This document shows, piece after piece, positions 8,472 through 16,387 of a DNA stretch of 64,000 nucleotides. The DNA is taken from positions 248,001 through 312,000 of the forward strand of contig JAJDCY010000023.1 in NCBI GenBank assembly GCA_029260595.1, given 5' to 3'. The notes under the pieces are model-generated. The model had not been told where the DNA came from and ran no database searches. It worked only from the letters and a program-made list of their open reading frames with translations. This stretch comes from Phycisphaeraceae bacterium. GTDB taxonomy: Bacteria; Planctomycetota; Phycisphaerae; Phycisphaerales; Phycisphaeraceae. Each line of letters starts with the position of its first letter. The stretch's first letter is position 1. Position numbers and translations under genes: made by a program.

Positions 8472-8500
8472 CACTGCTGGACAAGCCAGCAGTGGCACCC
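8472..8500 (-). repeat. REP hairpin, right copy flanking the RAYT gene
   Basis: Exact 29-base reverse complement of 7815-7843, placed 20 bases before the RAYT start codon in inverted orientation. It could act as transposition substrate and as a site for autoregulation of the RAYT gene. Confidence 0.9.
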
Positions 8501-8537
8501 AGACCGATTCATCCGGGCCGCTGCTCGGTCCGGTGGG

Positions 8538-8903
8538 TTAGCTCGTCGAAGGTGGTCGCGGTTCGGCCAGCACGGCCTTCTTCGGTAGCACTAACGTCGC
8601 CACCGCCGCCAGGATCGCGGCGACGCCGGGGCAGGTTGTGTAGGCGAGGCCGCTGAAAAACAGGTTCTTCATGGCGATGTCGTAGTCGCTGCCGGGCCGC
8701 ACCGTTGGCCAGGGGTAGGCGTTGACGGCGAGGATCAGGATGGTTGCGAGGATTGTCGTCGCGGCACCGAAGAACCACCAGGTGTGCTTGCGGCGGGTGG
8801 CGGCTTTGCTGGCCAGGGTGACAGCCAGCACGGTGAGGATGGTGGAGATGATCACGCCGCCGACGATGCCGGCTAACTGACCGGCTAGGAGGATCACGCC
8901 CAT
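8538..8903 (-). CDS. Small three-span membrane protein of unknown function
   Basis: This 121-residue protein has three hydrophobic segments: near the N-terminus (VILLAGQLAGIVGG...), in the middle (WWFFGAATTILATILIL) and before the C-terminus (AAILAAVATLVL). No catalytic motif is seen. The ATG at 8903 is preceded by AAGGA at a suitable distance; a longer frame to 8984 adds only a Pro-rich stretch. The last 21 codons are duplicated across the RAYT at 7742-7814, so a tandem paralogue once existed or the 3' end was copied during element insertion. Confidence 0.7.
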   Translation of the reverse strand: MGVILLAGQLAGIVGGVIISTILTVLAVTLASKAATRRKHTWWFFGAATTILATILILAVNAYPWPTVRPGSDYDIAMKNLFFSGLAYTTCPGVAAILAAVATLVLPKKAVLAEPRPPSTS

Positions 8904-9059
8904 ATCGTTGGGTCCTTGTGGCGGTGGTCGCGCCGGGCTTGTTTGGCTTGGCGGGACTGTACCGCGGTTGTGTGGGGTTGGCACTTCGCCACTATCCTCG
9001 TCCGATCAACGCCGGATTCTTGAGAGGGCCGAGCCGTTAGTGAACCTGTAGACATTGCC

Positions 9060-10337
9060 GTGGTCGGTGCCGGCGCGGCGGGGCTCGCGGCGGCGATCTT
9101 TGCGGCCGAGGGGCGCGCGGGGTTGCGGTCGGGGCTACACGTGGTTGTGCTCGATGGGGCGCGGCGCGTCGGGGCGAAGATCCTGGTGTCGGGCGGGGGG
9201 CGATGCAATGTGACGCACGCGCAGGTCACGGCTGACGATTTTCATGCGCCGCATCGCAGAGTGCAGCGGGTGTTGCAGCGGTTCGATGAAGACGCTGCGG
9301 CCAAGTGGTTCGCATCGCTGGGCGTGCAACTCAAACAGGAGGCAACGGGCAAATTATTCCCGGTCAGCGACAGCGCCCGGACGGTGCTCGCGGCGCTGCT
9401 CGCCCGATGCGAGGCGCTGGGCGTGCGGGTACTGACCGAGCACCGGGTGCGCGGACTGACGCCGACGGGTGACGGGATTGAGGTCGTGCATGATGCGGGG
9501 CGGTTGCTCGCCAGACGCGTCATCATGGCGACAGGTGGGCGATCGCTGCCCAAGACCGGCTCGGACGGGTTGGGGTGGCAGATCATCGAAGGGCTCGGTC
9601 ACACGGTGACTGAAACACACCCGGCACTCGTCCCATTGGTGCTCGCCGACACCTTCTTTCACGCCGCGCTGTCGGGTATCTCGCACGAAGCGGCGCTGAC
9701 CACACGCGTCAACGGCAAGACTGTTGATCGCCGCGGCGGGAGCCTGCTGTGGACGCACTTCGGCATCAGCGGCCCGGTGGCGATGGATGCGAGCCGGTTT
9801 TGGGTGATGGCCAACGCGCAAGGCCACGACGCGAGCGTCTCAATGTCGTTCTTCCCGGACGGCGACGCCGCCGCAATTGACCAATGGCTGGCCCCGACCA
9901 ACAACCAGGCCCGACGCAAGACCGTCGCGGAAACCCTGGCCCAACGCCTCCCGCGGCGTGTCGCTAAAGCGATGTGCGCACACCTCGGATCGCTCGAGCA
10001 CTCAAAACCCGACAAGCGTCAAGGCCCGCGAGTGTCAGGCGATCCGGCCGGGATCGTGCTTAGCCAATTGCCCCGCGATACCCGTCGCGCACTGACGCAG
10101 GCGTTGACAGATCTTCCATTACCCATTGTCCGCCCGCGCGGGTGGAACGAGGCCGAGGTCACCGCCGGCGGGGTCCCGCTAGAAGAAGTCAACCTACGCA
10201 CGATGGCATCTCGCCGCGTGCCGGGGCTGCACCTGGTCGGCGAGATGCTCGACTGCGACGGGCGGATCGGCGGATTTAATTTTCAGTGGGCGTGGGCGAC
10301 GGGTTACATCGCCGGGTGCAGCGCGGGCGCGACATGA
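9060..10337 (+). CDS. HI0933/BaiN-type NAD(P)/FAD-dependent oxidoreductase
   Basis: Flavoprotein of the HI0933 (YhiN/BaiN) family, whose physiological substrates are mostly unproven. The FAD-binding Rossmann motif VGAGAAGLAAA is at the extreme N-terminus, VSGGGRCNVTHA is the family signature, MATGGRSLPKTGSDG is the second FAD contact, and the C-terminal block VAGEMLD-type motif appears as LVGEMLDCDGRIGGFNFQWAWATGY. The full family length is about 400-425 residues. The start is a problem: coding-like sequence (EPVDIA) continues upstream of the GTG at 9060, but no ATG, GTG or TTG occurs before a stop at 9021. A TATCCT box at 8993-8998 may be its promoter. Confidence 0.9.
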   Translation: MVGAGAAGLAAAIFAAEGRAGLRSGLHVVVLDGARRVGAKILVSGGGRCNVTHAQVTADDFHAPHRRVQRVLQRFDEDAAAKWFASLGVQLKQEATGKLFPVSDSARTVLAALLARCEALGVRVLTEHRVRGLTPTGDGIEVVHDAGRLLARRVIMATGGRSLPKTGSDGLGWQIIEGLGHTVTETHPALVPLVLADTFFHAALSGISHEAALTTRVNGKTVDRRGGSLLWTHFGISGPVAMDASRFWVMANAQGHDASVSMSFFPDGDAAAIDQWLAPTNNQARRKTVAETLAQRLPRRVAKAMCAHLGSLEHSKPDKRQGPRVSGDPAGIVLSQLPRDTRRALTQALTDLPLPIVRPRGWNEAEVTAGGVPLEEVNLRTMASRRVPGLHLVGEMLDCDGRIGGFNFQWAWATGYIAGCSAGAT

Positions 10338-10368
10338 CGGTTTGAAATTGCAGCGCCTGCAGCGCCGA

Positions 10369-11961
10369 TCATCCCAACCGATCCGTTGAGACGTGGTAGT
10401 GCGGGTCTTCGGAGATGTTGACTTCCACGAAGTCGCGGGCTTTATCCAGCAAATCACGGCATTCGGCGCTCAGGTGGCACAGGTGTAGCCGCTTGCCCGC
10501 GGTGTTGTAGCGGATCGCCAGGGCGTTGATGGCTTCGAGGCCGGACTGGTCGACGACGCGGGTGTAGTAGAAGTCGATGACGACGTCGTCCGGGTCGTTG
10601 GCCGGGTCGAACAGGTCTCGAAAGCGGCTGACGGAGCCGAAGAACAGCGGCCCATGCATCTGGTAGATCTTGCTGCCGAACTCGTTGAACTTCACATCGA
10701 CGGCGAGGTAGGTCGCCTGCTGCCACGCGAAAACGATCGCGGAGATGATCACGCCGATCAGGACGGCCAGTGCGAGGTTGTGGGCGAAGACCGTGACACC
10801 CGTGACCACGACCATCACGATCAGGTCGCTCCACGGAACCTTGCGGTACATGCGCAGCGTCGCCCACGCGAAGGTACCAATCACCACCATGAACATGACG
10901 CCGACCAGCGCGGCCATGGGGATGACCTCGATGACCGGTGAGAGGAACATGATGAACAGCAGCAGGAACAGCGCCGCCGCGATGCCCGACACCTGCCGCC
11001 GCCCACCGGATTTAACGTTGATCAGGCTCTGGCCGATCATCGCGCAGCCACCCATCCCACCGAACATCCCGGTGGCAATGTTGGCGATGCCCTGACCGAT
11101 GCACTCACGGTTGCCGCGGCCGCGCGTCTCGGTGATCTCATCGATCAGACTCATCGTCATCAACGACTCGATCAGCCCGACGGCTGCGAGAATCAGCGAG
11201 TACGGCAGGATGATGCCCAGCGTCTTGAAGCTGAAGAGCGTGCCCCAGGTCATCGGCGAAACGGGAAACTCGAACGCCGGAAAGCCGCCACGGATCGACC
11301 CGGCCAGGTCGTAGACGGTGCGTGTCTGCAGACCGAACACCGGAAGGAGGTATGCCGAGACCAGCGTGACGACCACGATGGCGACGAGCGTGGCGGGCAG
11401 GGCGCGGGTGAGCTTCGGCAGCAACGCGATGATGGCCATGGTCAAAGCGACCAGCGTGATCATCACCGCGAGCGTCTGGCCACCCATCCAGCGTGTTCCG
11501 TGATCAACGAGGCTGCCGCCGGCATCGAAGACATCGAAGGGTATCTTGAAGCTGTCGAGCTGAGCCATAAAAATCACGATGGCCAAGCCGTTCACGAAGC
11601 CGAGCATCACCGGGTGTGGGACGAGACGGATCAGCTTGCCCAATCGGGCAATCCCCACGGCAACCTGGATCAACCCCATCAACACCACGGCGGGGAACAG
11701 GTACTCGATGCCGTGGTCTTTGACGAGCGCGACGACGACGACGGCCAACGCTCCGGTCGCGCCCGAGATCATGCCGGGGCGGCCTCCGACCGCGGCCGTG
11801 ATCAACCCCACCATGAAAGCGGCATACAACCCGGTCAACGGTGAGAGTCCGGCGATAAGCGCAAACGCGATTGCCTCGGGCACCAACGCCAGTGCCACTG
11901 TCAAACCTGATAACACTTCGTCTTTGAGGCCGGCAGTCTGTTTAGTAATGATGTCTAGCAT
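10369..11961 (-). CDS. SulP-family anion transporter with STAS domain
   Basis: SulP permeases carry sulfate, bicarbonate or related anions across the inner membrane, usually with H+ or Na+. The 530-residue protein has the family start ...[28 protein letters not shown], about ten to eleven hydrophobic spans, and [33 protein letters not shown], which resembles the conserved central SulP block. A cytoplasmic STAS domain occupies roughly the last 90 residues ([19 protein letters not shown]). The ATG at 11961 is preferred over a GTG at 11988. It converges with the flavoprotein gene with about 30 bases between stops. The ion transported cannot be decided from sequence. Confidence 0.92.
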   Translation of the reverse strand: MLDIITKQTAGLKDEVLSGLTVALALVPEAIAFALIAGLSPLTGLYAAFMVGLITAAVGGRPGMISGATGALAVVVVALVKDHGIEYLFPAVVLMGLIQVAVGIARLGKLIRLVPHPVMLGFVNGLAIVIFMAQLDSFKIPFDVFDAGGSLVDHGTRWMGGQTLAVMITLVALTMAIIALLPKLTRALPATLVAIVVVTLVSAYLLPVFGLQTRTVYDLAGSIRGGFPAFEFPVSPMTWGTLFSFKTLGIILPYSLILAAVGLIESLMTMSLIDEITETRGRGNRECIGQGIANIATGMFGGMGGCAMIGQSLINVKSGGRRQVSGIAAALFLLLFIMFLSPVIEVIPMAALVGVMFMVVIGTFAWATLRMYRKVPWSDLIVMVVVTGVTVFAHNLALAVLIGVIISAIVFAWQQATYLAVDVKFNEFGSKIYQMHGPLFFGSVSRFRDLFDPANDPDDVVIDFYYTRVVDQSGLEAINALAIRYNTAGKRLHLCHLSAECRDLLDKARDFVEVNISEDPHYHVSTDRLG

Positions 11962-12164
11962 GGGTGAGCTTACGCATGGCGCTTTCACGCCTTGATCAAA
12001 TCAATGAGGAAGGATCGGGCTTCGTACGTCGGGATAAAACTCGTTGGCGGATGAGCCTGCGGCTCGTGTGCCGACCGCTATCGAGGTTGATGATTGATGC
12101 GATCGGGATCGGGGCGGGCGTTGCGGGATCATCCGACGCCTGAGGCTGCACCTAGGCGGTTGCC

Positions 12165-13283
12165 TTACTGCTCCTTCTCGCGGGTCTGCGATTCGAGGTC
12201 GGCCAGACCCGGCGCGTGGGAGTTCAGGCGGCGGATGAGCTCGATGTGTTGTCGGGCGGTGTCGAGGTCGCCGGCTTTGATCCGCCAGTGGGCGGCGCGG
12301 GCGGCGTATTGCCAGACGGCGGGGTAGGCGGCAAGGGCTTGCTCGAACAGTGCTGCCGCCGCGGCCGGGTCGCCGAGCATCGACCAGCACAACGCCATGT
12401 CTTCGAGCACGTCCGGGTCGGTGCGCTCGGCCGGGGTGAGCGTGCGCAGCCTGATGAGCGCTTCCTGCGGCTGATTATCGCGACGCAGCAGCTTGGCCAG
12501 GCGGCGGGTGTAGGCCACCACCGTCGATCGCTCGGTCTCGGGCGTGTGGCTGACCGCTTTGATGAGTTGGCCGATCGCGACCTGGAGTTTGTTTTGCCGC
12601 GTGTAGAGGTCGGCGAACAGGGCGTACGCGGCGTGCGACGACGGGTCGAGCGTGAGCGCTTCGATCAGGAGCCGGCGGGCTTTGTCGTCTTGTCGCTGCC
12701 GGAGGTAGGCCTGGGCCAGGTGCAGCCGGGCGCGGACGCTGGACTGATCGAGCCCGACAGCCATGGTGTAGTGGTGGGTCGCGCGGTCGATCCGGTCGAG
12801 CGCTATTGCGACGCTGCCGGCAAGCAGGTGGACCTCGGCTTGGCGCGGGTCGAGTTCGAGGGATAATTTAAACTGCTCGTAGGCCTTGTCGAAGTCGCTT
12901 TGATACAGCCAAACCTGGGCGAGCAGCGTGCGGGCCGCGGCGTATTTTGGGTAGCGCTCGACGATGCGTTGCACAGCGGCGAGGCTGGGCTTGGCATCGT
13001 GGCCCTCGACGGCGACGAGATTGAATTGTTCCTGTGCGGCTTGGAGTTGGGCGAGTGCTTCGGCTTCATCCCATGTCGCGGCGCCGGCACCCTCGGCGGG
13101 CGGTTTGGCTGGATCACTGCCCTTCACAAATTGACTGCGCATCGACCAGTGCTTGACCGCGACGATCCCGGCCACGCCGCCGATGAGCACCAACGCGACG
13201 ACCAGCCACGAGCCGGCCCAGGGGCGCTTGGCGGGCGAGTAGCGGTCCTGTGGATTCGATTCTGGCTGGTCGGCGGGCTGCAT
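12165..13283 (-). CDS. Membrane-anchored TPR-repeat protein
   Basis: This 372-residue protein has a short cytoplasmic head, one membrane span at about residues 24-43 (SWLVVALVLIGGVAGIVAV), and tandem tetratricopeptide repeats from about residue 100 to the end. Typical TPR spacing of Ala/Gly/Tyr is seen in YAAARTLLAQVWLYQSDFDKAYEQFK, ARLHLAQAYLRQRQDDKARR and the C-terminal YAARAAHWRIKAGDLDTARQH. TPRs are protein-protein scaffolds; the likely site is the periplasmic face. A TACGCT box ends 7 bases before the ATG, so the message may be leaderless. No partner is indicated by the neighbours. Confidence 0.85.
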   Translation of the reverse strand: MQPADQPESNPQDRYSPAKRPWAGSWLVVALVLIGGVAGIVAVKHWSMRSQFVKGSDPAKPPAEGAGAATWDEAEALAQLQAAQEQFNLVAVEGHDAKPSLAAVQRIVERYPKYAAARTLLAQVWLYQSDFDKAYEQFKLSLELDPRQAEVHLLAGSVAIALDRIDRATHHYTMAVGLDQSSVRARLHLAQAYLRQRQDDKARRLLIEALTLDPSSHAAYALFADLYTRQNKLQVAIGQLIKAVSHTPETERSTVVAYTRRLAKLLRRDNQPQEALIRLRTLTPAERTDPDVLEDMALCWSMLGDPAAAAALFEQALAAYPAVWQYAARAAHWRIKAGDLDTARQHIELIRRLNSHAPGLADLESQTREKEQ

Positions 13284-13290
13284 GCATGCA

Positions 13291-13296
13291 AGCGTA
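13291..13296 (-). promoter_or_regulatory. -10 box (TACGCT) for the TPR gene, possibly leaderless
   Basis: On the minus strand TACGCT is followed by seven bases and the ATG at 13283. It is the weakest member of the leaderless set, since the hexamer departs from consensus at two positions. Confidence 0.3.
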
Positions 13297-13374
13297 TCGC
13301 ATGGGAACCGCCCCGCAACGGGTCAATTTAGATTGATGGGAACCGGCCGGTCGTGACTGCTACAGAACCAGCGG

Positions 13375-13587
13375 CTACAAGTGAGCGTCGCGCCGATCGA
13401 ACACGATCGCGCGCCGATCATCGCGGTGCGAGCCCATCGGGTCAGCACGGTACGGGACTGGTGCACTGGCCATCCGCTGCGACTGGAGGAACCCAGCCGA
13501 TTCGACCCGCCCGACCGGCATGAGCGACCCGGCGAAAAGCAGGCCGACGTAAACCGCGACGCTGTATCGGACCCCGGCTTTTCGCAT
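13375..13587 (-). CDS. Possible small exported protein
   Basis: This 70-residue frame begins MRKAGVRYSVAVYVGLLFAG, a plausible signal peptide, and is preceded by GGAG nine bases upstream of its ATG. The remainder is Arg/Asp-rich and matches no family known to me. The reading frame extends to 13647 without better starts. It could be a chance frame in an intergenic stretch. Confidence 0.35.
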   Translation of the reverse strand: MRKAGVRYSVAVYVGLLFAGSLMPVGRVESAGFLQSQRMASAPVPYRADPMGSHRDDRRAIVFDRRDAHL

Positions 13588-13787
13588 AGATACTGGCTCC
13601 ATCACGGCGCACCACCGCCCCGCTCGAATCGATGGCTGTCCGAGCACACCCCGGAAGCGACACGATCACACTTTCGACCCTTCAACCATCCAATACAGAC
13701 CCGTCAGGATCAACCCAAAACTGAAATTTTTCGCATTACACGGCCTGACATGTGATCTGCCGTTCCGGCTTGGGCACCAACGACCGC

Positions 13788-13793
13788 TATAAT
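13788..13793 (+). promoter_or_regulatory. -10 box (TATAAT) for the PTPS gene, leaderless
   Basis: CCGCTATAAT is followed by six bases and the GTG at 13800, so transcription should start at the initiation codon. It is the clearest leaderless case in the window. Confidence 0.6.
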
Positions 13794-13799
13794 CGTCAC

Positions 13800-14651
13800 G
13801 TGGTTCATCTAAGCCGGGTTGTCCGGTTCTGTATCAACGACTCCCCGGTAGCAAACTCGCCGGTGGACGACCAGCCGTCCGGCTCGGACCGGGGGCACCC
13901 CCCGCGTCATAACCGGTTTTCGGCGTGGCCGCCGGTGCGCGGGTTTGGCAGGTACTACGAGTTGCACGTCCGCTGCGCCGGTGAAGCCGACCCTGTCACC
14001 GGGTACTTCCTGAATATCTCCCACATCGATCGTGCCGTCGAGACGCGCGTCCTGCCTCATTACGAGCAAGTGATCGCGCAGTCATCCGAACAGCCCAACC
14101 CGGCAGCAGATGCCGCACTTGGCGCACTCATGCGCAACACGGTGGCCCTGCTGCAAGAGCCGCTGGGCAATTCGGTCACCGAGGCCAGGCTCGACCTGAC
14201 GCCCTACCACAACCTTACGATCCGGAGCCGCGAGATGGACCACGTCATCCTCCGTCAGCAATACGAGTTCGCCGCAGCGCACCGCCTACACGCCGATGCG
14301 CTGAGTGACGAAGAGAACCTCGCGGTGTTCGGCAAGTGCAACAACCCCTCCGGCCACGGGCACAACTACCGCGTCGAGGTTGCCGTGCGCACACCGATCC
14401 AAGCGGACGGGCGGTTGCTCCCGGTCGAACGACTCGACGCGTTGGTGGCGAGGGAAGTCGTTGAGAAGCTCGACCACAAGCACCTCAATCTGGACGTGCC
14501 GCAGTTCGCCAAAGTCATCCCCTCGGTCGAGAACATCGCCAAGGTCATCCACGAAATGCTCACTGAGCCGGTCGCGGGCATCGGGGTCGAGCTGACCGAG
14601 GTCAGCGTCTGGGAGACCGGCAAGACTGTTTGCACCTACCGCGGGGATTGA
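13800..14651 (+). CDS. 6-pyruvoyltetrahydropterin synthase / QueD-like enzyme with a degenerate N-terminal half
   Basis: The PTPS/6-carboxytetrahydropterin synthase family converts dihydroneopterin triphosphate on routes to pterins or queuosine. The C-terminal half (about 148-283) carries the full zinc and catalytic set: His161 in AAAHRLH, Cys180 in GKCNNPSGHGHNY, His186 and His188, His226 in KLDHKHLN, and Glu272 in VWETGKTVC. The N-terminal half (about 40-125) looks like a second, eroded PTPS module (GRYYELHVRCAGEADPVTGYFLNISHID) without the HxH zinc site. Bimodular PTPS proteins exist in the family. The GTG at 13800 is chosen because a TATAAT box lies directly upstream and the frame before it is promoter sequence. 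Single-domain QueD is about 120 residues, so this protein is twice the usual size. Confidence 0.88.
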   Translation: MVHLSRVVRFCINDSPVANSPVDDQPSGSDRGHPPRHNRFSAWPPVRGFGRYYELHVRCAGEADPVTGYFLNISHIDRAVETRVLPHYEQVIAQSSEQPNPAADAALGALMRNTVALLQEPLGNSVTEARLDLTPYHNLTIRSREMDHVILRQQYEFAAAHRLHADALSDEENLAVFGKCNNPSGHGHNYRVEVAVRTPIQADGRLLPVERLDALVAREVVEKLDHKHLNLDVPQFAKVIPSVENIAKVIHEMLTEPVAGIGVELTEVSVWETGKTVCTYRGD

Positions 14652-14664
14652 ATCTCCGCTAGGC

Positions 14665-14670
14665 TACACT
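14665..14670 (+). promoter_or_regulatory. -10 box (TACACT) upstream of the leuB-like gene
   Basis: GGCTACACT, in the context shared with other boxes in this window, lies about 58 bases before the ATG at 14728. It starts 14 bases after the stop of the preceding gene. Confidence 0.4.
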
Positions 14671-14727
14671 GTTTTGGCAGCCGTTTTTCGCTCTATTGCG
14701 GCGGAGTGCGGGACGGGAAACAGAACC

Positions 14728-15810
14728 ATGCTAAGGATCGCGGTCATCGGCGGGGACGGTATCGGGCCCGAGGTCTGCGAGCAGGGCCTGCGATGCCTGG
14801 GGAAGCTCGCCGAGCAATATCAGTTCGAGTACGACACCGACAAACTGCCTTATGGTGGCGGGCGGTATCTCGCGGACAAGACCGTCATCACGGACGAGGA
14901 GGTCGCGCAGCTCAAGACCAACTACGACGCGATCTATCTCGGCGCGGTCGGGCGACCGGATGTGCCGCCCGGTGTCCTGGAGCAGGGGCTGCTGCTCAAG
15001 CTCCGCTTCGAGTTGGATCAATACATCAACCTGCGTCCGGTCAAGCTGTACCCCGGCATTGCGACACCGTTGGCCAACCGCACGCCGGACGATATCGACT
15101 TTGTCGTGGTGCGTGAGAACACCGAGGACCTTTATTGCGGCGTCGGCGGGTTCCTGCGACGCGGCACGCCGCACGAGGTCGCGACGCAAGAGATGATCGC
15201 GACGCGGATGGGGGTCGAGCGCTGCCTGCGCTACGCGTTCGAACTTAGCCGGGCGCGCGGTGGGCGACGGCTGCTGACGCTTGTCGCGAAAACGAACGTC
15301 CTGACCTTCGCCCATAATTTATGGATGCGCGCGTTCGAAGAAGTCGGCGCGGACTACCCGGACGTGACCCGCGAGTACCACCACGTCGATGCCTGCTGCA
15401 TGTATATGGTCAGTCAGCCGCAGCGTTACGATGTTGTGGTCACGACCAACATGTTCGGCGACATCATCACCGACCTCGGAGCGGCGATCGCCGGCGGCAT
15501 GGGCATCGCCGCGTCGGGCAACCTCAACCCGGACGGCGCGGCGCCGAGCATGTTCGAACCGGTGCATGGGTCGGCCCCGGACATTGCCGGACAGAACAAA
15601 GCGAACCCGCTCGCCGCGATCCTCTCGATGGCGATGCTGCTGCAACAGACCGGCCGTATGAAATCCGCCGATGCATTGAGCCAGGCAGGTGACGCCCTCG
15701 AAGCAGCGGTCGCGTCCGTCTGCCCCCAGTTTGCCGGCCAACCGATCGACCGCTTGCCGATGCCGACCGCCAAGGTGACCGACTTGGTCCTGACCAAACT
15801 CGACAGATAA
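14728..15810 (+). CDS. leuB: 3-Isopropylmalate/isocitrate dehydrogenase-family enzyme (LeuB-like)
   Basis: Beta-decarboxylating dehydrogenase that oxidises 3-isopropylmalate (leucine synthesis) or a related 2-hydroxyacid with NAD(P). The 360-residue protein starts MLRIAVIGGDGIGPEV and has the substrate-binding RFELDQYINLRPVKLYPG, VVRENTEDLYCGVGG, and the metal/cofactor region VVVTTNMFGDIITDLGAAIAGGMGIAASGNLNP followed by FEPVHGSAPDIAGQNKANP. All family catalytic landmarks (Arg, Tyr, Lys, Asp) appear present. The loop sequence is not classical LeuB and also fits tartrate/isocitrate-type relatives, so the leuB symbol is tentative. ATG at 14728; a longer frame starts at 14674 inside the leader. 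It is followed 20 bases later by cbiX-like. Confidence 0.82.
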   Translation: MLRIAVIGGDGIGPEVCEQGLRCLGKLAEQYQFEYDTDKLPYGGGRYLADKTVITDEEVAQLKTNYDAIYLGAVGRPDVPPGVLEQGLLLKLRFELDQYINLRPVKLYPGIATPLANRTPDDIDFVVVRENTEDLYCGVGGFLRRGTPHEVATQEMIATRMGVERCLRYAFELSRARGGRRLLTLVAKTNVLTFAHNLWMRAFEEVGADYPDVTREYHHVDACCMYMVSQPQRYDVVVTTNMFGDIITDLGAAIAGGMGIAASGNLNPDGAAPSMFEPVHGSAPDIAGQNKANPLAAILSMAMLLQQTGRMKSADALSQAGDALEAAVASVCPQFAGQPIDRLPMPTAKVTDLVLTKLDR

Positions 15811-15830
15811 CCCCAACGAAGACGCCGGCT

Positions 15831-16352
15831 GTGAGCGAACACGACGCACCAACCCGAAAGGCGCACGCCGACACCGAGCACACCGGTATCGTCGTGGTCG
15901 ATCACGGTTCACGGCGAGCCGAGTCGAACCGGATGCTCGAGCGGTTCGTCGAGGGCTTTTCGGATCACACGCCTTACGAGATCGTCGAGCCCGCTCACAT
16001 GGAGTTGGCCGAGCCGTCGATCGCGACCGCGTTCGATCGCTGCGTGCAGCGCGGGGCGAAGCGCGTTGTGGTGAGCCCGTACTTCCTGCTGCCCGGCCGC
16101 CACTGGCACCAGGACATCCCCGCGCTGACTGCCCAGGCCGCCGCCAAACACGCGGGTGTTACATACCTGGTCACCGCACCGATTGGCCTACACCCGTTGA
16201 TGACGCAGGTGATCCAATCACGCGTCGAGCACTGCATCGAGCATGCCGCGGGCAACGCGCCCCGATGTGATGCCTGTGTGAGCACATCTGGCTGCGAACT
16301 ACTCCCCGTCGACGCCCGCGAGCCCGGCGATACATCCCCTCAAGCGCGCTAA
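15831..16352 (+). CDS. CbiX-type sirohydrochlorin chelatase family protein
   Basis: This family inserts Co2+ (cobalamin) or Fe2+ (siroheme) into sirohydrochlorin. The signatures seen are VVVDHGSRRAESN (active-site His), EPAHMELAEPSIATAF (second metal ligand region) and VVVSPYFLLPGRHWHQDIP. The 173-residue length is longer than a minimal 130-residue CbiX because of a tail with three Cys (CDACVSTSGC), which could bind metal or a cluster as in some chelatases. GTG start 20 bases after the previous stop, so it is probably co-transcribed. Cobalt and iron specificity cannot be separated from sequence. Confidence 0.85.
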   Translation: MSEHDAPTRKAHADTEHTGIVVVDHGSRRAESNRMLERFVEGFSDHTPYEIVEPAHMELAEPSIATAFDRCVQRGAKRVVVSPYFLLPGRHWHQDIPALTAQAAAKHAGVTYLVTAPIGLHPLMTQVIQSRVEHCIEHAAGNAPRCDACVSTSGCELLPVDAREPGDTSPQAR

Positions 16353-16387
16353 GATCAGTGACGATTTATCTCAGGGTGTCCCACAGC

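Noticed and set aside
7722..8608. Direct repeat read as an insertion-sequence target duplication
   Set aside because: About 80 bases with about 14% divergence is too long and too old for a target-site duplication; it is better explained as a gene-end duplication.
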